This document shows, piece by piece, positions 44,026 to 54,179 of a stretch of 64,000 nucleotides of DNA. Every line of letters begins with the position of its first letter. Position 1 is the stretch's first letter. A program made the translations under genes and the position numbers. The stretch covers positions 14,187,954-14,251,953 of the forward strand of contig OX442417.1 in NCBI GenBank assembly GCA_949361645.1. The letters run 5' to 3'. The DNA is from Spongilla lacustris (taxonomy: Eukaryota; Porifera; Demospongiae; Spongillida; Spongillidae). The notes beneath the pieces are model-generated. The model worked only from the letters and a program-made list of their open reading frames with translations, had not been told where the DNA came from and ran no database searches.

Positions 44026-46570
44026 TAAAGTTATTATGTTGATAATAGGCATAATGGATGAGAAGTTGCATCAAGAAAAGTTCTGAAGATGCGATGCCCA
44101 AAAGTGATTACCATATTATGCTATTCTGCATTGACCTAGGCCATTGTTTGCTTTTGGTTAAGTGCCAGGTTCTTTTTCCTTACATTGTTGGATCCCAATA
44201 TTAGGAGGCATTGACACCATCACTTCCATTACACCTTGTCATCACTTGTTTACCAGTGTCACTGGGTTAGGTACAATTCCTAGTTGGGAGTTGACTGCTG
44301 GCTGAAGACGATTGGTGTGCACCACTTTTGTGCTTACTCCATCCGAAATATCAACTGTGACCGTTGATTTTACTCTTCTGACTGTCTACTTCCCCTCCCA
44401 TCATGGATCCAGTTTGCCTGTTGTAGGTACCGACAACCCCACCAGGTCCCCAGGCTTGAATGGCCGCTCTGTAGAATGTCTGTCGTGGTCTACTTTCTGC
44501 CTGTGTGCAGACTTCGCGATGACCTACACAAGGTCCTAATGTACTGCCTGATAGGATGTGGCTTCTTATATGGTCAAGGTATTTGGTTGGGGATTAGTGT
44601 TCCGGTTCAGACCGAACCGGTATTGAATGTTTGACTCGGTTCAAACGTATTTTGAACCTTTCATTAAAAATTCATTGCCTTGTACGATAATAAGGTATAG
44701 TGGCAGTTTTTATCGGGTGTTCCTTGATGGCGATTTTGAAGAGATCCTAAGCAAGATCTGTACATGTACGTACAGAGAGTGACATCACGGCCATGCATCG
44801 CCGATTAACTATTTCATACTGTCGATCGCATATCGAACTACCGTAGAGCACCGCGATATATCCCCCCCCCTCCATCCCCACCAAAATAAAAATGGCCCGT
44901 GTTTTTAAAAACAAACGTACTTAATGCTTCCACTTCCACGTACTTGTTTAAATTAAAATAACTGGTACGATTTTAAAACGCAGCCGCGTTCTTGATTAAG
45001 TCGATACCCCTCACCGTATTACACTCATTTAAAGACGGGCCTTTTTTTGGTGGGGCGGAGGTAGTTTAATTTAAATATTAATAATTGTTGATAATTGGCA
45101 ATCGCGAACCTTTCGAAGTTTGGTTCGAGATTCGGTTTGAATGTATCGAACCGGAACACTATTGGGGATGCCTTCCATATTTGCATCAACTGTCTCTAGG
45201 ATGTGGTAGCTGGTGAACAGTTCTTTATCTTATATGTCAACGCTTATCATCTTGATAAACACAAGCCATTATGTGGCTTTTTATCTATTCATGTGACTGC
45301 AAGACTGGCTAAGATAATAGTGAGAACATTGGCAGGGGTATATATCCACAGTGAGGTACCTATATCCAAATTATTTATTTTAGTCGGCCTTTGAGCACAG
45401 CCATATATGGAATGTCGTCATGGGGAGCCAAACTGTGTTTGGGTGTCGCTGTCAGGGATGTGGCAGCTGATGAACAGGTAGTGAGTAGTTTGCCATATTG
45501 ACTTTGCCCTTACTTGCTTGCTATCTTGATTACATGGTCCAGTTCTTTATCTCATATGTCAATGCTTATCTGTTTGAGAAACACAACAATGCGTTCATGT
45601 CTCATCATTTGGGTTTGTGCCCAGCTGCAAGCACTGTGACCTACCAGAGGAAGACTGACACTACATTGTTTTGGACCAGGATTGAATCTTATGAACTTTG
45701 TAATTAATGTTGTGCTGGTCATAAAATATACCTGGCACTAATGCAGTTGCACTTGTCCCAAGCGTATCCACAACCAAATTTTTCTGAGTTTGTCACAAAC
45801 AGCGTCATTGTCTTCAGCATTCCACTGCTCAATAACAGCTGCTGATTTTGCAGTGTGATTTGTATGCCATGTTATAAAGTTACATTTTAGAATACGTTTG
45901 TGTTTGTGTACCAGAGCTTTTTAACACAACTATTGGCATATGTGATAATTAGCTTTGTTTGTGTACTCATGTAATAATTAGCTTTGTATGTGTACTCATA
46001 TTTGTAGAAGCTTCTGTCTCAACTACATTAGTTAATTAATCTTGCACTAGGTTTTGTTTTGAACCTAAATATGTTTGTAGAGGGGTACTTGTTTAATTTC
46101 ATATATCTTGTAAAATGTTCCCCAATTTAACCACTTCAATTTTGACATGATTTATTACTTTATGGTTAGTACTGCGTTAATTTTTTCCAACAAAATTGGT
46201 TGCAAAGTAGTATTGGAGACATTAAAAATAACGTTTAGCATATTTTTCATGTGTTCCTTTCTTATGATGCCGCACGTTTCTAAAGTTTAACCATTTTTAC
46301 ATGGATTGATGGTTGTAAATCCAACTGTGAATATATTAAGCTCACTCAATCCATCTAGAAATAGGAAATTATTTTCTATAGAATGTAAAAATATTTTATA
46401 TGTTTGGAATGTCACGTATCGGATAGAAACTTATTTCTGTGGAGAAAAAAAAAAACATGGTACCAAATGCAGGGGACCATAATGGTTGAATTTAAATTAT
46501 TGTTCACTTGTCAAGCTCTAAGCAGTATGCAGTAATAACAGCAACATTTCAGATAAAAAAGCTCTCTATT
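44026..46570. other. Upstream region of unit 3; no recognised gene
   Basis: 44,160-45,420 matches 11,270-13,000, apart from insertions. 46,120-46,560 matches 13,700-13,790 joined to 21,500-21,830, that is, the unit-2 sequence without the 7.7-kb block and without the TTAA MITE. Nothing coding supported at 45,430-46,120. Confidence 0.6.
44595..45161. mobile_element. hAT-type MITE, perfect 8-bp duplication
   Basis: Ends TAGTGTTCCGGTTC and GAACCGGAACACTA; TTGGGGAT duplicated at 44,587-44,594 and 45,162-45,169. The collinear site at 12,011-12,022 (TTTGGCTGGGGATGCC) is empty. Subterminal GAACC/GGTTC words. A fragment of its interior reappears at 47,384. Confidence 0.95.
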
Positions 46571-46706
46571 AATGCATAGACCACAATGTTGGCCGCCACA
46601 TTGCAATATACTTTCTAGATGTTGTTGTGGACTTCAGTGCAAGAACCTTAACATAATTACTAGTACTACATGTGTATATCAGGTGTCCTTCAGTCTGCAG
46701 ATAAAA

Positions 46707-47393
46707 ATGGCTTCAAGAAGACGACCTCATCAATGTGTACATTGTGGAAAGGAATTTTCACGTCCGTCACATCTGCAAAGTCACATGCTCACTCATACTG
46801 GAGAGAAGCCACATCAGTGTCAGCAATGTGGAAAGGCATGTTCACAACGGTCACATCTGCAAAGTCACATGCTCACTCATACTGGAGAGAGGCCACATCA
46901 GTGTCAACAATGTGGAAAGGCATGTTCACAACGGTCACATCTGCAAAGTCACATGCTCACTCATACTGGAGAGAGGCCACATCAGTGTAAACAATGTGGA
47001 AAGGCATGTTCACAACGGTCACATCTGCAAAGTCACATGCTCACTCATACTGGAGAGAGGCCACATCAGTGTCAACAATGTGGAAAGGCATTTTCACATC
47101 AGTCAAGTCTGAAAAGACACATGCTCACTCATACCGGAGAGAGGCCACATCAGTGTAAACAATGTGGAAAGGCATGTTCACAACGGTCACATCTGCAAAG
47201 TCACATGCTCACTCATACTGGAGAGAGGCAACATCAGTGTAAACAATGTGAAAAGGCGTTTTCACGATGGTCAGATCTGAAAACACACATGCTTTCTCAT
47301 ACTGGACAGAAGACTTACAAATGTTTCTGTAAAAGATCATTTACACGCTCATATGGATTGAAGGCCCACTGTAGGATTCATACATTAAAATAA
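46707..47393 (+). CDS. C2H2 zinc-finger protein, 3'-truncated (unit 3)
   Basis: The ATG at 46,707 lies in the conserved AGATAAAAATGGCTTC context; the frame is also open upstream to 46,572 but that part is probably an intron. The 228 residues carry eight fingers. Five are of a GKACSQRSHLQSHM type with Cys replacing the usual Phe of the finger core, and four of these are almost identical, suggesting recent repeat homogenisation. The seventh is EKAFSRWSDLKTHM with a TGQKT linker, and the eighth is the CX1C finger (YKCFCKRSF). After RIHT the frame ends LK-stop because an unrelated transposon fragment begins, so the SCHI terminal finger present in all sister copies is lost. Probably a nuclear DNA-binding protein if expressed. 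Confidence 0.82.
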   Translation: MASRRRPHQCVHCGKEFSRPSHLQSHMLTHTGEKPHQCQQCGKACSQRSHLQSHMLTHTGERPHQCQQCGKACSQRSHLQSHMLTHTGERPHQCKQCGKACSQRSHLQSHMLTHTGERPHQCQQCGKAFSHQSSLKRHMLTHTGERPHQCKQCGKACSQRSHLQSHMLTHTGERQHQCKQCEKAFSRWSDLKTHMLSHTGQKTYKCFCKRSFTRSYGLKAHCRIHTLK

Positions 47394-47503
47394 CTGGTAC
47401 GATTTTAAAACGCAGCCGCGTTCTTGATTAAGTCGATACCCCTCACCGTATTACACTCATTTAAAGACGGGCCTTTTTTTGGTGGGGGCGGAGGTAGTTA
47501 AAA
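47384..47503. mobile_element. Fragment of the 44,595 hAT MITE joined to the zinc-finger gene
   Basis: About 115 bp nearly identical to 44,953-45,066 (one extra G in a G run). It replaces the 3' end of the zinc-finger reading frame. There are no terminal repeats or duplications, so this is a filler or conversion-type event rather than transposition. Confidence 0.88.
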
Positions 47504-48850
47504 TTTCTCACTAAAACATTTTTATTATGTTGGACTGCAGCTATTCCTGGATGTGCAGCTATAAATTAGATCTAGTGTGCATGGGAGATGGTGTATTATA
47601 CAAATATTAGTCTTTTGTGGCAATGCAACTGGTAATGATAATGTATCAATAATAGTATTGCAACTTATGTATCGATATAGACTTTCTACATGTACCCTGT
47701 ATATCTAAATGTGCAACATGACTGCTCCCCGTCACTCAATGCACAATGGCCTAATTGGAGTCAGTACACCTGGAGCATAACAATGGACAAGGTTTGCTCC
47801 ACCTACTGTTTGCATTGTGGTGAATTAGAGTTCGGCCTCACGTACAGTAAGGTTTTTAAATTGTTCAATAATCCTGTAGTTCATTATATTTTGCTAAAAA
47901 TGCTACTGCACTACACTGCATGTCCTTATGCTGTAGAGCTATGAAATCTAGCATTAATCTCACAGTTATTTTTAAAGTACTCCAAGTGTCCTAGGTTTAT
48001 TTGTTGTGTCACCTAAATCAGCTAGACACTGAAACCATCGATGCATGTGATTTAGAATCCCTGGGCCCTATAGGGTTATAAATCTTGTGCAGTAGATCCT
48101 TTCAGTGTATAGCTACATGTATTAGTTATTCAGGGGAGGAGGATGTGAAAGGTAAGGGAGATGGTAGTAGAGCCATAGACGAAGATGGTAAGTTAGGAGG
48201 GTATGGAAAAATGGTAAGGGGACTAAAAGGTAATCTCACCACTACTCTCCCCTCATTTGCAACAGCTGCTCTCCTGGGACAGCCAGTTCGTTCCAGGAGC
48301 ACTTTGTTGCTGATGGAGAAAGCCACGCCTCTGGCCCCTCCTCCCCCACAGCCAGCCTCCCTCCTCACGGACACTCTGGACATCAGTGGGGTCAGCCATG
48401 TTTTTTAATCAAACTGGCATGCCCATTGGGCTAGTGTTTACATCATGAATGTTGTGCTCTCTTGTACTCCCCCAAAAGGTCAGGAAGGTTGTTCCCTTGG
48501 TGATTGTCCTCCCCCACCTGTCAGCCTTGCTGGTGTCTTATGTCTGCAAGCTTCCCTCCTCCATGATGTGTCTCTCCAAGGTGGTGGACATGCTGAGGTC
48601 ATTGGACGGTGCTGACATTGGGAGGTTGATCAAGCCTAGAGCTGCCACAGGTATAATATTTGTATTACCATAGAGGCATACATATGTATTGATGTAAGGG
48701 TTGGTTGTATGCACTTGTACAGTAACATATACATGTGTAGGCAGTTGTGTGAGCCTAGAGCTGTCACAGGTGTGTTTCCATGACATCATTATATTTGTAT
48801 TACCATAGAGGCATACACATGTATTGATGTAAGGGTTGGTTGTATCATAG

Positions 48851-49628
48851 ATAATGGAATTACTGGATTGGCAACGCCTGTGAAAAATTGGTTCGATGCT
48901 GGACACGGTCACGTAATAAAAATTTATGGCTGAAGCTGATATACCTGAAGATCCCCTGCTCCAGAAAACTTCGGAACGACCTAAGAAAGCTTTAAGGGAG
49001 GTGAATAATGCTCGATGGTTTCGAAACACTGTTTAGATGCTTTTCTTTTAGGCCTCCACTCGCTTTTTCTTGATGAACAAGACTGTTCAGTGCCTTTCGC
49101 TTTTATTGGCATGTTGCCATGACAAAACATCTTTCCAGCCATCTAACCACTTCACGACACACAAAGCTTATAGCCAAACATGAAAATAGGAGCGTTAATG
49201 CTACACATCGTTCCTGTCAGAAGCTAAAACCCCCACAAAACTGCGTCTTCATCATGCTGAAACTGCGACCTACGGCCCACTACTACGGGTCAAGCGTTTG
49301 TATTTTAAGCTTCAAAACAGGCCTACGACACACGTAGCATGAGACAGCACCACAAGCAATTTTTTTTGTTTTGCTTCTTACCAACGGCGTATTGCTACTA
49401 AAACCCCCAAACCACTCCTATACGCCATAACTTACATGTGGTACCGTAAAGGTTAAGAATTGGAGATAAGAAGTCAAATCAGTAACCTGAATAGGACTTT
49501 CGAAGATCAAAACTAACAGACACTAACGGAAACCTCCAGAAAGACGAGTTCAAGAAAAGGGCGTAACCGTGTCAAGCATATAGCGTGACGTCAGTATGCA
49601 ATACGCGTAGCGTTGCCATTATATATGG
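48851..49628. mobile_element. ~0.78-kb insertion with CATAKATAATGG ends
   Basis: Ends CATAGATAATGG and CCATTATATATG. Flanks GGTTGTAT and GGTCGTAT differ at one of eight positions, consistent with an old 8-bp duplication. The sequence on each side joins to GTTGTATGCACTTGTAC, as in the nearby repeat at 48,706. It contains a 36-codon ATG frame. Confidence 0.6.
48926..49036 (+). CDS. 36-codon open frame in the 48,851 insertion
   Basis: MAEADIPEDPLLQKTSERPK continues KALREVNNARWFRN to a stop at 49,036. The charged composition and ATG context look like the start of a real protein; possibly the surviving first exon of a transposase. Not recognised. Confidence 0.25.
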   Translation: MAEADIPEDPLLQKTSERPKKALREVNNARWFRNTV

Positions 49629-50509
49629 TCGTATGCACTTGTACAGTAACATGTACATGTGTAGGCAGTTGTGGGCCAATTGTGTGGGCCACTTGTTGGG
49701 TAGGAACAGAAGCACGAGGGAGTAAGGGGAGGGAGTGTTCAGGAGACTGAGAGCTAGGGAGTGGGAAGGAGGGAGTGATAAATGATGAAGACTGAGTGGG
49801 AGGAAGTGATGAGTAAGGGGGAGGGGTGAAGGGGAGGGACAAAGGATATGTTCATGCGGTGATATGAGGAAGTGTTACGGACCAGAAAAGGGACCTCAGA
49901 CGAAGACCTTATAAACTATTGGCGTCCACACATAGGGGCCACTTGATGGGTAGGAACAGAAGCAAGAGGGCATGGTGGAGGAGGGGGTGAGATGTGTGAG
50001 AGGGAGGCAGTAGGATAGGGAGTGATGAGGATGGGGTAAGGGAAGGTTTGTATGGGAGTGAGGGGTAGGGACAGCAGAAATGGGACCTCAGAAGAACACA
50101 TAACTATTGGTGTCCATATTGCAGAGCTTTTCATTTGGAGCAGATGCTCACTTGAGTGGTGCCATGGCAACCAAAGCGTTTGGCCATCTTGTGCACCTCA
50201 GTGAACAGGAGGTGGTCCTGAGGGCTTTGTACCACATCACTGCATCAGTGCAGCCTGATAGGGTAATGCTTATATTGTGCACATGGGGGGGGGGGGGGGG
50301 GGGGGGTGCATGTATGTGTGTAAGTTTATGTTGTGTGTGTACATTTAGGTATGTACACGCATAGTGTCCTATGTGTGTATAGATACATGTAGATGTGTAC
50401 ATGCATGTTTATATTTGTATGTGTAGATGTATATATAAATATTATGTGTACAGGTACATGTTTGTATTGTGTGTGTAGGTATGTCATTTTGATAAATGTC
50501 TCTGCTATA

Positions 50510-50680
50510 CCCATCCCCATGCCCTACTTGACCCATCCCCATGCCCTACTTGACCCATCCCCATGCCCTACTTGACCCATCCCCATGACCTTCTTGACCC
50601 ATCCCCATGCCCTACTTGACCCATTCCCATGCCGTACTTGACCCATCCCCATGCCCGTATCATCCCCATGCCCTACTTGG
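50510..50680. repeat. 22-bp minisatellite, ~7-8 units
   Basis: Unit CTTGACCCATCCCCATGCCC TA. It lies in the intron before E6 of gene X. Confidence 0.9.
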
Positions 50681-50916
50681 CAGTGGAGGTATAGGGCCTA
50701 TGTCTTAAACCACATAGATACCACCTGCTACAAGGTTAGTGAGGGAGGGAGGGAGTGATGATATGATCAGTATGGAAGAATGACTAGTGGAGATGGAATG
50801 GGGAGGAGCAACAATACATGTAATCATTTAGTTATGCTACATGTAAGTGTGATGTTGTAGTGAGCACACCTCTAAGATGTGAACATGTAGCGGGCACATG
50901 TGTGCACATTTCTAAG

Positions 50917-51189
50917 CAGTGGCAGATTAACCAGCATAGTAACTACCGACGTGGCTGCGTAGATGCCAGCTCATCTTTGGCAAGTGTCCAGGCACCGCCC
51001 ATCGGTACCTAGCAATGGTGGGCATGGACCGAGTGTATGTGTGAGGATACGCCCCCTTTACTGTGAAAGGTGGGCGGATTAGCTGCCCAGATAGGTCACA
51101 GCAGCATGAGCTCAGTACTGCGGAGTTGTGGGAGGGTCCTACCCACCACTCACTTGCCAAAAGTAAATTAAACCGTTAATCTGGCACTG
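50917..51189. mobile_element. hAT-like MITE with CAGTG ends
   Basis: Ends CAGTGGCAGATTAAC and GTTAATCTGGCACTG; flanks TTTCTAAG and CCTCTAAT fit a decayed 8-bp duplication of CCTCTAAG. No coding. Confidence 0.7.
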
Positions 51190-51288
51190 CCTCTAATTAT
51201 AAGGGATGAACTTGTTCTAACATTTCAGCTCCCTACCGCAACATGCCATACTGTATGTTTTTCTCTCTCCTACTTCTCACCACCACAG

Positions 51289-51520
51289 CACTACACCTTT
51301 GCCTTCATCCACTACCCCCACACTGTCACCCTCCCACCTCCCCCTTGGATCAGAGACCCCTACTCTCACCCTTGTGTTCAGCTCAGCCTCAGTCCTGGTG
51401 CTGGTTGTGGCAATCTTGGTCATCATCACGTGCTTCATGGTCCAAAGAAAACGTGCACATGGAAGGCAAAGGTACAGCAGACTGCCCAGGATCACGACTA
51501 GGGGTGAGGTGGACCTCTAG
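51289..51520 (+). CDS. Gene X terminal exon: Ser/Thr/Pro stalk, transmembrane helix, short cytoplasmic tail
   Basis: After a CACCACAG acceptor the frame reads TTPLPSSTTPTLSPSHLPLG, a mucin-like stalk. The hydrophobic segment LVFSSASVLVLVVAILVIIT CFMV (about 22 residues) is followed by a basic stop-transfer QRKRAHGRQR and the tail RYSRLPRITTRGEVDL. This is the C-terminal architecture of a type I single-pass membrane protein. It lies downstream of gene X exons E5 and E6, and the 5' units are presumed extracellular. Splice phase from E6 to this exon is not resolved; a small intermediate exon may exist near 51,229-51,252. Family not recognised. Only unit 3 carries this exon, and it lies 231 bp upstream of URM1. 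Confidence 0.6.
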
Positions 51521-51751
51521 AGTGCTGTTCACTGTGTTGTGTGAGTGTGGTTCTGTGATGTTCTGTGTACATGTGTTGTTTGTTTTATATATGTCATAAC
51601 CACCATAGTTGTGTGGATTCTGTCTGTTATGCAATTTTTCGAAGTGAATACAATAGCCACATAAAACGTAAAAACTTTTGGCCAAAGCTAGCTACATGTA
51701 CTTGTAGCTACATTTGTTGTTAATTAACTATTGTGCAGAATTACGGAAGAA

Positions 51752-52051
51752 ATGTCGCTTACCGTTCAATTGGAGTTCAGTGGTGGTGCGGAGCTGTTGT
51801 TCGACAGAGTAAAATGCCACAGGGTTGAGCTACCCCAAAGGCCTATTCCCTGGACCCTTCGCCACCTCATAGCGTGGATAGGAGGGAACCTACTGAAAGA
51901 ACGACCCGAACTCTTTACGCTCGGAGAAACCGTGCGTCCCGGAATTCTGGTTTTGGTGAACAATATTGACTGGGAACTACTTGGACAACTCGACTGTGAA
52001 CTACAGAATGGCGATACTGTCGTATTTATTTCAACGCTACATGGAGGATGA
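51752..52051 (+). CDS. URM1: Ubiquitin-related modifier 1 (URM1), intact
   Basis: A 99-residue frame from the ATG at 51,752 (GAAGAAATGTCG). It matches URM1 along its whole length: [10 protein letters not shown] near the N-terminus, [28 protein letters not shown] and the C-terminal [11 protein letters not shown]1 is a small beta-grasp ubiquitin-like protein. Its C-terminal diglycine is thiocarboxylated by the Uba4/MOCS3 E1-like enzyme; it donates sulfur for 2-thiolation of wobble U34 in tRNAs and can also be conjugated to proteins. The length is normal and the GG end is retained. The whole gene is one exon, whereas many animal URM1 genes have introns, so a retrocopy is possible. The frame is open for seven codons upstream but starts there with TTG, so I prefer 51,752. 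It appears to be the only fully intact conserved gene in the window. Confidence 0.96.
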   Translation: MSLTVQLEFSGGAELLFDRVKCHRVELPQRPIPWTLRHLIAWIGGNLLKERPELFTLGETVRPGILVLVNNIDWELLGQLDCELQNGDTVVFISTLHGG

Positions 52052-53055
52052 ACTGACAATTAAGTGTACCGCTCAATGATAGTGACATGTTATAATGTAC
52101 ATGTCGGTACATGTATATATCATGGAGAGGGAGTGGGGAAGAGGATAGATGTATTTGTTTCGGCCCCAGACCAGTGAGTAGCAGCACATACACAACGACC
52201 AACTGGACGTTTGTATCTCTCGGCACTGCAGCAACTGCTAAATGTGCAAGACACGCGAGGAATATTAAATAACGTATTGGCATCAACTGCAGCTTTGGGA
52301 ATTAGCCCCCCCCCCCCCCCCCCCCCCCCCAATCTTCTAGCTCCGCCCCTACCAAAATGGCACCTATTTAAACGAGCGTAATGCATATCGACGTAATTGT
52401 GAACGCAGCTGCGTGCAAAATTCTCTGATGGAGTACCAGAATGCAAAGGTACACGGAAGCTTTATGAGTACATACGCTCGTTTAAACAAGTCTCGTCCCC
52501 AGCCAGATTGCATTTGCAATAACTGAATAATTGGGTCTGGTGGTGGGTGCATTGACAATTCAACCCCAATTAATGCCAGTGAACAGTTCCTGAAACGCCA
52601 GGTATGTTAGTTGGTATAAAAACTTTCTTAGCATGATGTAAACATGTATGCTAGCATATCACGTTTTGTTTATAAATGTTGTACACGTTACGCACGCGTA
52701 TCAGATGTGGCTACGACAGTAGTATAAGGCCATTGCAATAAAGACTAGATAGTGTAGAAGATGCAGCTGGTCTGAATGAATATTAGTAGACGGGCCGCCG
52801 AGAGATCGGGGGGGGGGGGGGGCGGCATTAAGATAATGTGACAGGGCAAATCTGCTTTGGTCACATTGGTGAGCGCTGAAGAATGATCGAATTCTTTGCC
52901 TTTGCTAGATGTATAATGCCCAAGCCTGCCAATTGATCCTAGCGTATCGATTGTCGAGTTTAGCAACTTTTTTGCACGTGCCTATGAAGTGAATGATCGT
53001 TTAGCCTGAGCTACATTATTCTTTAGTGTGCAGGAATTTTTGTTGTTGGCAATTT
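52052..53055. other. Intergenic: poly-C/poly-G tracts and shared non-coding segment
   Basis: A C run of about 25 at 52,305 and a G run of about 13-14 at 52,808. 52,525-53,050 matches the non-coding segments at 10,440 and 34,090. No gene supported. Confidence 0.55.
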
Positions 53056-53459
53056 TACAAATTCTCTTCATTTCTATAACCTGATGGTTTGAGGTATCCG
53101 AAATCTGAAAACGGAATAAGCTTTACTAGCCATCTAGCTATAAGGGCAATGGATTGTAACATGTGTGATGTTATTTTTATTTTCGGGCCAGGCAAGCCAA
53201 TTTCTCCACTGTTTCGCAATGGATTGCGCTAATCGTTGGTACATAACTGCAGCTTTGCACCTTGCACCTAATGGTGCAGTCCGATTTCACGCTTGGGACA
53301 CAGTTGGAGTTTGAGGGTGAAAAGTGTTAGCTTAGGATTTTCTTTAGGCACGTTTTTAAAAGTGAGCATGTAGGCACTCAAGTGTTACTTGTATCTGAAG
53401 CAGGTCTAGTTGTAGCTTTATAAATCGTTTTTTACCCTCCAATATACACTTCAACTCGA
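53056..53459. other. Interval without recognised genes
   Basis: No coding, repeat or transposon structure recognised. Confidence 0.4.
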
Positions 53460-54155
53460 AATGTTGAAAAACTGTGGTCATCGTGAAATGAATATCATTT
53501 TTAAAATGACGTCAGTGGTAAACATGACTGAAAGTGTGTGTGCTGATAAGAGCAAAACAGTTCTTGTCAGAACCAAGAAGTACAAGCTTCTACCAGTGGG
53601 CTTCTGCGACATAGGAGAAAGCAGTCGCCTCCAATACAAAAACAGCCCCAAAAGGTAACCCCAAGGGCTGGAGTAGCAATAAAGCGATTACAGCACGCCC
53701 AAGCCATCACATCTTGGCGATCAGCAGCTGTGATTGCCAGCAATGCATCAAAGGAGCTCAAGGCTATCATCCCTGATATTGATGTGAGAAAGCTAGCACT
53801 GTGGATGTATGTACTACCTGGATCTTTCCGAAGGAGTATTGCCAAATGATGCCCAAACGAAAGTCAGCAAGATGTTCACTGTGATTGGGCTAATTAAAAA
53901 CATCTAGCTGACTTGTTGTGCATGCTGCACTCACTTGATTGCTACTCCAACTGTTGGGGTTACCTTGTGGGGCTTTTTTCAGCATCAGCGGCTCCCAAAT
54001 TAGTGGCGACTGCTTTCTCATATGTCGCAGCAGCTCACTGGCTCTTCTTTGTTCTGTAGAGAACCGTTTATGCTCTGATCAGCACACCTACTTTCAGTCA
54101 TGTTTACCAATGACGTGATGTGACTGCAGTCACATCACGTCATTGGTAAACCCTA
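53460..54155. repeat. Diverged inverted repeat of an exon-like sequence
   Basis: The plus-strand stretch 53,520-53,700 (MTESVCADKSKTVLVRTKKY then KLLPVGFCDIGESS) is matched on the minus strand at about 54,105-53,935 (MTESRCADQS, then broken). Both start after GGTAAACATGACTGAAAGT. A second open stretch on plus, about 53,660-53,850, reads AVIASNASKELKAIIPDIDV then RKLALWMYVLPGSFRRSIAK. Protein-like but not recognised. The arrangement suggests a fold-back of two diverged exon copies. Confidence 0.45.
54102..54151. repeat. Perfect 50-bp palindrome
   Basis: GTTTACCAATGACGTGATGT followed by GACTG and the exact complement, centred on CTGCAG. It contains two TGACGTGA/TCACGTCA (CRE/ATF-like) words. 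Confidence 0.95.
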
Positions 54156-54179
54156 ATAAATAAACCCTAATAAATAGGG

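Larger units (their letters stand above)
47757..50734 (+). pseudogene. Gene X, unit 3 copy (E3-E6)
   Basis: E1 and E2 are missing; the zinc-finger 3' flank joins directly to the intron after E2 near 47,757. E3 (about 48,240-48,405) reads ATAALLGQPVRSRSTLLLME then PPPPQPASLLTDTLDISGVS. E4 (48,478-48,630) reads VRKVVPLVIVLPHLSALLVS. E5 (about 50,124-50,263) is in frame, SFSFGADAHLSGAMATKAFG then HLVHLSEQEVVLRALYHITA to QPDR and a GTAATG donor. E6 (50,684-50,734) reads WRYRAYVLNHIDTTCYK between CAG and GTTAGT. E5 has lost about 27 bp relative to unit 1. Only this copy continues to a terminal transmembrane exon at 51,289. The absence of E1/E2 argues it is incomplete. Confidence 0.5.

Noticed and set aside
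49119..49337. 72-codon frame
   Set aside because: Lies inside the 48,851 insertion, low-complexity composition, no homologous frame elsewhere in the window.
51243..51599. 118-codon frame overlapping the gene X terminal exon
   Set aside because: Shadow frame; the overlapping frame with stalk, transmembrane helix and basic tail is far more protein-like.
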